Assembly: GCA_946406095.1 (NCBI GenBank)
Contig: CAMJJO010000019.1
Location: 1 to 19,127 of the forward strand
Length of the DNA: 19,127 nucleotides
Reading direction: 5' to 3'
Source of the DNA: an uncultured Bacteroidales bacterium
GTDB lineage: Bacteria > Bacteroidota > Bacteroidia > Bacteroidales > UBA932
Numbering within the stretch: the stretch's first letter is position 1; the number at the start of each line of letters is the position of its first letter. Position numbers and translations under genes: made by a program. The notes under the pieces were generated by a model. It had not been told where the DNA came from and made no database searches. It worked only from the letters and a program-made list of their open reading frames with translations. Below, piece after piece: positions 14,652 to 19,127 of the stretch.

Positions 14652-16187
14652 ATGAAACTTATACGACTGATTATGAGTATCGCAATTACCGCCGCCCTGG
14701 CAGGCGGCTGCGCAAAGACCGACGGAAAGTCCGTAGTCTACTTTACCCGTAACCTCTCTGCGGAGGGCCTGATCCAGGCCTATGAAAAGGTCAACGGCAA
14801 GATTGAAGGCCGCGTTGGAGTCAAGCTCCACACGGGTGAGCAGAACGGCCCTAACATCATCCCCCGCGAATGGGTCAAAGCCCTGATGGAGAAGGACTTG
14901 AAGGGTGCAAATATCATCGAGACCAATACCTATTACGAGGGTGACCGCTACACTACCGAGCAGCATCGCGAGACGCTGGAGGTGAATGGCTGGACCTTCT
15001 GCCCCGTGGACATCATGGATGCCGAGGGCACGGCCCTTCTGCCTGTAAACGGCGGCAAGTGGTTCAAGGAGATGTCCGTCGGCAAGAACCTGCTGAACTA
15101 CGATTCCATGGTAACCCTCACTCACTTCAAGGGCCACACCATGGGCGGCTTCGGCGGCAGCAACAAGAACATCGGCATAGGCTGTGCCGACGGTCGCATA
15201 GGAAAGGCCTGGATACACACGAGGGAAGGCTCCGAAGACATGTGGAGCATTGCCGAAGAGGAGCTCATGGAGCGCATCTCCGAGTCCACCAAGGCTACCA
15301 TCGACCACTTCGGCGAACACGTGACCTACGTGAACGTGATGCGCAACATGTCGGTCTCCTGCGACTGCGAAGGCCTTGAGGCAGAGGCGGTTGTGACTCC
15401 GGACGTGGGCATACTCTCATCTACCGACATCCTCGCCCTCGACAAGGCCTGCGTGGATATCATCTATGCCATGCACGACGAGGAGCACAAGCACTTCGTG
15501 GAGCGCATCGAGACCCGTCACGGACTGCGCCAGCTCACTTATATGAAGGAACTCGGCATGGGTAACGACGACTATGTAATCATCGACCTCGACAACGACG
15601 GCAAGCGCATCAGCGTCAAGGATGCCGCACGCGCATGCAAGAAGCGCAGCATCTACAACTACAGCACCCTCGGCAACAAGGGCCAGATGGTGAATCTTTC
15701 CGACTTCGAGGGCAAGGTGCTGCTGGTGGTGAACACCGCGTCCAAGTGCGGCTTCACGCCCCAGTACGATGGCCTGGAGGCCCTCTATCAGAAGTATAAG
15801 GACAAGGGCCTGGTGGTGCTCGGCTTCCCCTGCGACCAGTTCGGCGGCCAGGAGCCCGGCTCCAACGAGGAGATAGAAGAGTTCTGCCGCCTGAACCACG
15901 GCGTCACCTTCCCTCTCATGGCCAAGTCGGATGTGAACGGCCCCAAGGCAAATCCCGTGATGAAGTGGCTCTGGACCCTGAAACCCTTTGCCGGATTCGG
16001 GGAAGGGGAGACCGCAAAGTTCATGGATGCGATGCTCTCCAAGGCTGATCCGGAGTACGCCTCCAACCCCGACATCAAGTGGAATTTCACCAAGTTCCTG
16101 ATAGACCGCAAGGGCCAGCCTGTGGCGCGTTTCGAACCTACGGTTGCCCCGGAGGCCCTGGAGGCCAGCATCGAGGCATTGCTGTAG
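14652..16187 (+). CDS. DUF362 - glutathione peroxidase fusion lipoprotein
   Basis: One uninterrupted 511-residue frame joins two domains. Residues 1-20 are a lipoprotein signal (LAGGC, Cys20). Residues 27-312 are a short Bacteroidota-type DUF362 domain (VVYFTRNLSAEGL, THFKGHTMGGFGGSNKNIGIG at 157-177, CDCEG at 237-241, ALDKACVD at 262-269). Residues 333-511 are a complete glutathione peroxidase: peroxidatic Cys366 (NTASKCGFT), Gln400 (GGQEPG), Trp477 (KWNFTKFL), with Cys412 at the position of the resolving Cys in thioredoxin-dependent GPx. It would reduce peroxides at a membrane; the DUF362 role is unknown and no ferredoxin-type 4-Cys cluster is seen in it. A linker of about 20 residues (313-332) joins them, with no start codon there. 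Co-transcribed with the esterase (6-base gap). Confidence 0.9.
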   Translation: MKLIRLIMSIAITAALAGGCAKTDGKSVVYFTRNLSAEGLIQAYEKVNGKIEGRVGVKLHTGEQNGPNIIPREWVKALMEKDLKGANIIETNTYYEGDRYTTEQHRETLEVNGWTFCPVDIMDAEGTALLPVNGGKWFKEMSVGKNLLNYDSMVTLTHFKGHTMGGFGGSNKNIGIGCADGRIGKAWIHTREGSEDMWSIAEEELMERISESTKATIDHFGEHVTYVNVMRNMSVSCDCEGLEAEAVVTPDVGILSSTDILALDKACVDIIYAMHDEEHKHFVERIETRHGLRQLTYMKELGMGNDDYVIIDLDNDGKRISVKDAARACKKRSIYNYSTLGNKGQMVNLSDFEGKVLLVVNTASKCGFTPQYDGLEALYQKYKDKGLVVLGFPCDQFGGQEPGSNEEIEEFCRLNHGVTFPLMAKSDVNGPKANPVMKWLWTLKPFAGFGEGETAKFMDAMLSKADPEYASNPDIKWNFTKFLIDRKGQPVARFEPTVAPEALEASIEALL

Positions 16188-16192
16188 GGGTT

Positions 16193-16207
16193 TCCGGCCA
16201 GGCCGGA
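16193..16207. terminator. hairpin TCCGGC-CAG-GCCGGA between convergent genes
   Basis: A perfect 6-pair G+C-rich stem with a 3-base loop nearly fills the 20-base gap between the stops at 16187 and 16208. It reads the same on both strands except for the central base. No T-run follows on either strand, so it is a possible bidirectional 3' end or RNA-stability element, not a classical terminator. Confidence 0.35.
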
Positions 16208-17512
16208 CTAGAACAGATAATCCAGAGTGATATACAGGGCGGGGCTGTCCCCGTCCTGTTTGTCAAGGGGGTATCCCCGGTCGCACGCGACGACCAGGTT
16301 TTCGTTGACAATCAGTCGGATGCCGGCGCCTGCGGACTGGTGAACGCGTTCGGCCATGGTGCCGCGCAGCTGCACATCGGCGGGAGCGGCCGGAAGAATC
16401 TCCCTTAAACTGGACGGCAGGGCGCTGATATCCAGCCCACGGAACACCCTGGCGGCATCGGTGAAAATGTTGGCGGCAAGGGCGAGATTCTGGTTCCAGA
16501 GCACGAAGCTGGCGAACCTCCAGCGCAGTTCCGCGGTGGCGCAGCCCATGTCCAGCCCCACCAGGCGGGTGCGCATGATGCCTCGCGCGGTTTCGTATCC
16601 TCCCATCCCCTCAAGATCCGTCCGCTGGCCCATGAAAGTCATGTAGGGAAGTACGTAGAATGGGGCTTGCCGCCCGAAGGTGCCCTCGTAGTTGAAGCGA
16701 TAGGCGAGGGTGAGGACGTCGTTCGGAATCAGGGGCAGATAGTGCCTCCAGGTGAAGGAATAGCGGTAGAAGGGCGTCTCGCTGAGGGGGGCCAGCAGCA
16801 CGTGGCCTTCCGCCCAGATGCCGCGGGAGGGGGCACCTTCCTTGTTGCGTGTGTCATACACCAGCCCGAAGCGCACTCCCGAAGAGAAGCCTCCGTCGGC
16901 ATCCTTCGCGGAGATTACCCCGCTGGCCTTGCAGGCATCGTAGAGAGTGGGCATATTCTCGGGGAAAACATCTGCCGCGCTCTTTCCCTTGTTGATGCTG
17001 GCGTAGTCGATACTGCCTAGCTTATAGTAACTTGCGTAGATGCCGGCCTCCCAGCTGAGCGCCCCGGCAAGGCGCCCGATGAAGTCGGATTTGAAGAGAT
17101 ACTCATAGCGGGAGTAACGGTAGAAGGGCCTGGCCTGGGCGGCATCGAAATAGGTCTCGTAGCCGTTGAAACCGTAAAAGTCGTAGGCCTTGTCGATGTT
17201 CGCCTGGAAGTTGGTGCAGTTTCGCACTCCCGGGATCAGCTTGAAAGTGTCGTAGCGCAGCCGGATAATCTTGGAGCCCTTGGTGAAGTAGGAGAACTCC
17301 GAGTAGAACTTCGAGTCCAGGGCAGGGTAGTTCTCGCCAGTGCCATAGTCGAAGAGCATCAGCACCCCGCCGATCTGCATGCCCTTGTCGGCATCGTAGG
17401 CCAGGGCCGGGAAAGGCCCTACGCCGAGGCCGCTCTTGGTGATTTCTTCTTTCTGGGCCTTAAGCGGAAGAGCGAAGAAAAGGATAAGCAAAAGCGCGGA
17501 TATTCTTTTCAT
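16208..17512 (-). CDS. BamA/TamA-family outer-membrane barrel protein, no POTRA
   Basis: A 434-residue protein with a signal peptide (cleavage near KA|QKEE) and a BamA/TamA (surface antigen D15-like) barrel ending in Phe, as outer-membrane proteins do. Features include GLVYDTRNKEGAPSRGIWAE near residues 217-236, aromatic girdle-like strands throughout, and a final strand ITLDYLF. No POTRA repeats lie at the N-terminus, so it is not the assembly factor BamA itself; many Bacteroidota genomes carry such stand-alone barrels with unknown cargo. It is paralogous to the divergent neighbour at 17585. A -7 box ends only 4 bases before the ATG, suggesting a nearly leaderless mRNA. Confidence 0.85.
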   Translation of the reverse strand: MKRISALLLILFFALPLKAQKEEITKSGLGVGPFPALAYDADKGMQIGGVLMLFDYGTGENYPALDSKFYSEFSYFTKGSKIIRLRYDTFKLIPGVRNCTNFQANIDKAYDFYGFNGYETYFDAAQARPFYRYSRYEYLFKSDFIGRLAGALSWEAGIYASYYKLGSIDYASINKGKSAADVFPENMPTLYDACKASGVISAKDADGGFSSGVRFGLVYDTRNKEGAPSRGIWAEGHVLLAPLSETPFYRYSFTWRHYLPLIPNDVLTLAYRFNYEGTFGRQAPFYVLPYMTFMGQRTDLEGMGGYETARGIMRTRLVGLDMGCATAELRWRFASFVLWNQNLALAANIFTDAARVFRGLDISALPSSLREILPAAPADVQLRGTMAERVHQSAGAGIRLIVNENLVVACDRGYPLDKQDGDSPALYITLDYLF

Positions 17513-17516
17513 AACT

Positions 17517-17524
17517 CAAATATA
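17517..17524 (-). promoter_or_regulatory. -7 box TATATTTG for the minus-strand barrel gene
   Basis: The minus strand reads TATATTTG, an exact TAnnTTTG match, ending 4 bases before the ATG at 17512. Transcription from it would start at or next to the start codon, giving essentially no leader. Confidence 0.5.
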
Positions 17525-17537
17525 GTAAAAAATGCAT

Positions 17538-17545
17538 TATCTTTG
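17538..17545 (+). promoter_or_regulatory. -7 box TATCTTTG for the plus-strand barrel gene
   Basis: TATCTTTG is a perfect Bacteroidota -7 box, 39 bases before the ATG at 17585. The -33 position holds no TTTG. The box is 13 bases from the outward-facing box of the paralogue. Confidence 0.6.
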
Positions 17546-17584
17546 TCGGTGCTAAAACTACTATCAATTATCACTAAACTTTTT

Positions 17585-18964
17585 ATGAGAAAGATTCTAT
17601 TTACACTGATTTCTCTCCTTGCCGCCGGCGTGATGCTGTGTGCCCAGGAAGAGAAAGAGATGAAAACGGGCTGGTCCTTCGGTGTTCTACCCACGGCAAC
17701 TTACTCTGTCGACAACGGATTCCAGGCCGGTGCTTTTGGCGACGTATATTATTATGGTGACGGCGGAACCTATCCGGATCCCCTGCATAAAATCAGCTGG
17801 GAAGGGTCATACTTCACGCACAGTCACCGTATGCGCCTTTATTTGGCTTACGACTCAAAGTATCTCATTCCGAACATGCGTGTGAATGCATCGGTCACAT
17901 ATATGACCGATCCGCTTTACAGCTTATGGGGCTTCAACGGCGCCGCTGCCACGCAGAACTATGACGTGTGGGGCAATAGGGATATGTATGTTCCTGCCAC
18001 TACCTACAATGTGAACTATTATGGTATGAGCCGCGAGATGCTCCGTATTCTCGCCAATTTCCAGGGACGCATCACCGACAATCTCAACTGGGCGGCCGGT
18101 GTGAATTTCTGGAAATGGAACCTCGGAGCAATGAAGGACAAAGGTGTGGAAGTGAACGGCAAAAAGCAGTATTATGACACCATTGGCACCCTGTACAATT
18201 TCCTCGCTAATTCCGGAGTTCTCACCGACGCGGAAAAGAACGGTGGTCTTTCACTGGAGTTCAATGCCGGACTTGTCTACGACACCCGCGACATAGAGGC
18301 GGCTCCTAACAGGGGTATCTGGGCCGAGGCCTACCTGAACGGAAACTTTGTCGGCAGTCCATACCTGAAGGCCTGCGCATACTTCCGTCATTACATCAGC
18401 ATCCCTATTCCCATCCCCGCAGGTAATCCCGTGTTCGCATATCGCCTCGCTTGGCAGCACACGATTGCGGGAGAGACACCTCTGTTCATGGTCCAGAACA
18501 ACCCTCTGCTTGTTCAGCGTAACATGATCTCCGAGGGTTTCGGTTCCAGCAATACCATCCGCGGTCTCCGCGAGAACCGTATCCTTGCCGAGGGTATGGC
18601 TTGGGCAAATACCGAACTGCGCATCAAGCTCGTAAAGTTCAAACTGGCAAACCAGTACTTCTACATCGCCGTGAATCCGTTCTTCGATGCAGGTATCATC
18701 ACCAAGCCTTACAAGGAGGATGCTCTTGCCAAGATTGCCGATGCAGACGGAAAGATTTACGATCCTGCATTCAATATCCTCACCGGGACCGGCGATCCTA
18801 TTTACGATGCTTCCAAGGTCAACACGCTTGTCTACAGCGGCGGTGCCGGTCTGAAGATCGCCATGAACCAGAACTTTATCGTTTCCGCAGATTTCGCAAA
18901 GTGCTTCACCGAAGGCATGGATGCGGGTCTCTGGATAGGTATCGGTATCAACTATCAGTTCTAA
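17585..18964 (+). CDS. BamA/TamA-family outer-membrane barrel protein, paralogue
   Basis: A 459-residue outer-membrane barrel with signal peptide (cleavage near LCA|QEE; Leu before Cys argues against a lipobox). The ATG at 17585 is chosen because it starts the signal peptide. It shares with its divergent neighbour the overall layout, an LWGFNG/FYGFNG segment, GLVYDTRDIEAAPNRGIWAE and the terminal Phe (INYQF). Like the neighbour it lacks POTRA domains. Its codons favour GGT, CGT and other forms more than the other genes here, which suggests high expression, in keeping with its perfect -7 box and strong terminator. Function unknown; likely an outer-membrane channel or a barrel for a specific export step. 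Confidence 0.86.
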   Translation: MRKILFTLISLLAAGVMLCAQEEKEMKTGWSFGVLPTATYSVDNGFQAGAFGDVYYYGDGGTYPDPLHKISWEGSYFTHSHRMRLYLAYDSKYLIPNMRVNASVTYMTDPLYSLWGFNGAAATQNYDVWGNRDMYVPATTYNVNYYGMSREMLRILANFQGRITDNLNWAAGVNFWKWNLGAMKDKGVEVNGKKQYYDTIGTLYNFLANSGVLTDAEKNGGLSLEFNAGLVYDTRDIEAAPNRGIWAEAYLNGNFVGSPYLKACAYFRHYISIPIPIPAGNPVFAYRLAWQHTIAGETPLFMVQNNPLLVQRNMISEGFGSSNTIRGLRENRILAEGMAWANTELRIKLVKFKLANQYFYIAVNPFFDAGIITKPYKEDALAKIADADGKIYDPAFNILTGTGDPIYDASKVNTLVYSGGAGLKIAMNQNFIVSADFAKCFTEGMDAGLWIGIGINYQF

Positions 18965-19006
18965 TCTCCCCGTGGCAGCTAACAGGTTGCTACGCAATAA
19001 CTTAAT

Positions 19007-19044
19007 AAAAAGTCTCCCCCTGGTTTCGAAGGGGGAGACTTTTA
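19007..19044. terminator. strong bidirectional intrinsic terminator
   Basis: AAAAGTCTCCCCC (19008-19020) and GGGGGAGACTTTT (19031-19043) pair perfectly for 13 bases, with one more pair (T19021-A19030) and an 8-base loop GGTTTCGA. A-runs and T-runs flank the stem, so it can end both the plus-strand barrel gene (stop 18964) and the minus-strand gene that ends at 19083. Confidence 0.92.
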
Positions 19045-19062
19045 GTATATAGCTGATAATCA

Positions 19063-19076
19063 GGCGGTTGCCCGCC
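19063..19076 (-). other. GNRA-type tetraloop hairpin past the partial gene
   Basis: On the minus strand GGCGG-GCAA-CCGCC forms a 5-pair stem with a GNRA tetraloop, 6 bases after the stop of the gene entering from the right. It may stabilise the 3' end of that transcript before the terminator. Confidence 0.3.
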
Positions 19077-19082
19077 AGCGCG

Positions 19083-19127
19083 CTACTTGTAGATAGGACC
19101 GAAGTTGGCGCAGGCGCGGTAGTCGGC
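19083..19127 (-). CDS. C-terminal end of a gene cut by the window edge
   Basis: The minus strand reads 14 codons, ADYRACANFGPIYK, and then TAG (19083-19085). The codons run to the edge without interruption, G+C-rich codon use resembles the neighbours, and a hairpin and terminator follow at the right place, which supports a true gene end. The family cannot be recognised from 14 residues. Confidence 0.45.
   Translation of the reverse strand, partial: ADYRACANFGPIYK

Overview
The window looks like a chromosomal segment from a Bacteroidales bacterium (phylum Bacteroidota). Evidence: recurring Bacteroidota-type -7 boxes (TAnnTTTG) ahead of genes, almost no Shine-Dalgarno sequences, and typical gene families of the phylum (head-GIN lipoprotein, surface lipobox proteins, short DUF362 proteins, POTRA-less BamA-like barrels). 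Base composition is moderately G+C-rich, except the left ~700 bases, which are visibly more A/T-rich. A Rikenellaceae-like or uncultured gut Bacteroidales genus would fit, but genus cannot be fixed from the sequence alone. I see no rRNA, tRNA, CRISPR array, insertion sequence or phage gene.

Layout. (1) 1-1191, minus strand: a two-gene unit of a secreted protein of unknown function and a small YcxB-like membrane protein, followed by a possible 45-residue small ORF. (2) 1278-3145, plus strand: a head-GIN (DUF2807) lipoprotein with 20-residue repeats, then a compact ResB-CcsA fusion for cytochrome c heme attachment. (3) 3169-3798, minus strand: uracil phosphoribosyltransferase (upp). (4) 3873-12229, plus strand: a tight three-gene operon of an unrecognised secreted protein, a 1697-residue alpha-2-macroglobulin lipoprotein with an intact CxEQ thioester motif, and penicillin-binding protein 1C. 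(5) 12283-12675: a small FMN-binding pyridoxamine-phosphate-oxidase-like protein, tail-to-tail with a PfkB-family sugar kinase (12672-13688, minus) whose stop shares the bases CTAG with it. (6) 13755-16187, plus strand: a secreted polyhydroxybutyrate-depolymerase/feruloyl-esterase-type hydrolase and a lipoprotein that fuses a DUF362 domain to a complete glutathione peroxidase. (7) 16208-18964: two divergent paralogous BamA/TamA-type outer-membrane barrels, ending at a strong bidirectional terminator that also faces the end of a gene entering from the right edge.

How the genes may work together: most products act at the cell envelope. The macroglobulin would trap proteases that breach the periplasm and PBP1C would repair peptidoglycan; this pairing is known from other bacteria, and the unknown first gene of the operon is a candidate third partner. 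The DUF362-peroxidase fusion would detoxify peroxides at a membrane. The most unusual items are that fusion, the unknown first gene of the macroglobulin operon, the very short ResB-CcsA fusion, and the recurring arrangement of closely spaced outward-facing promoters between divergent genes.
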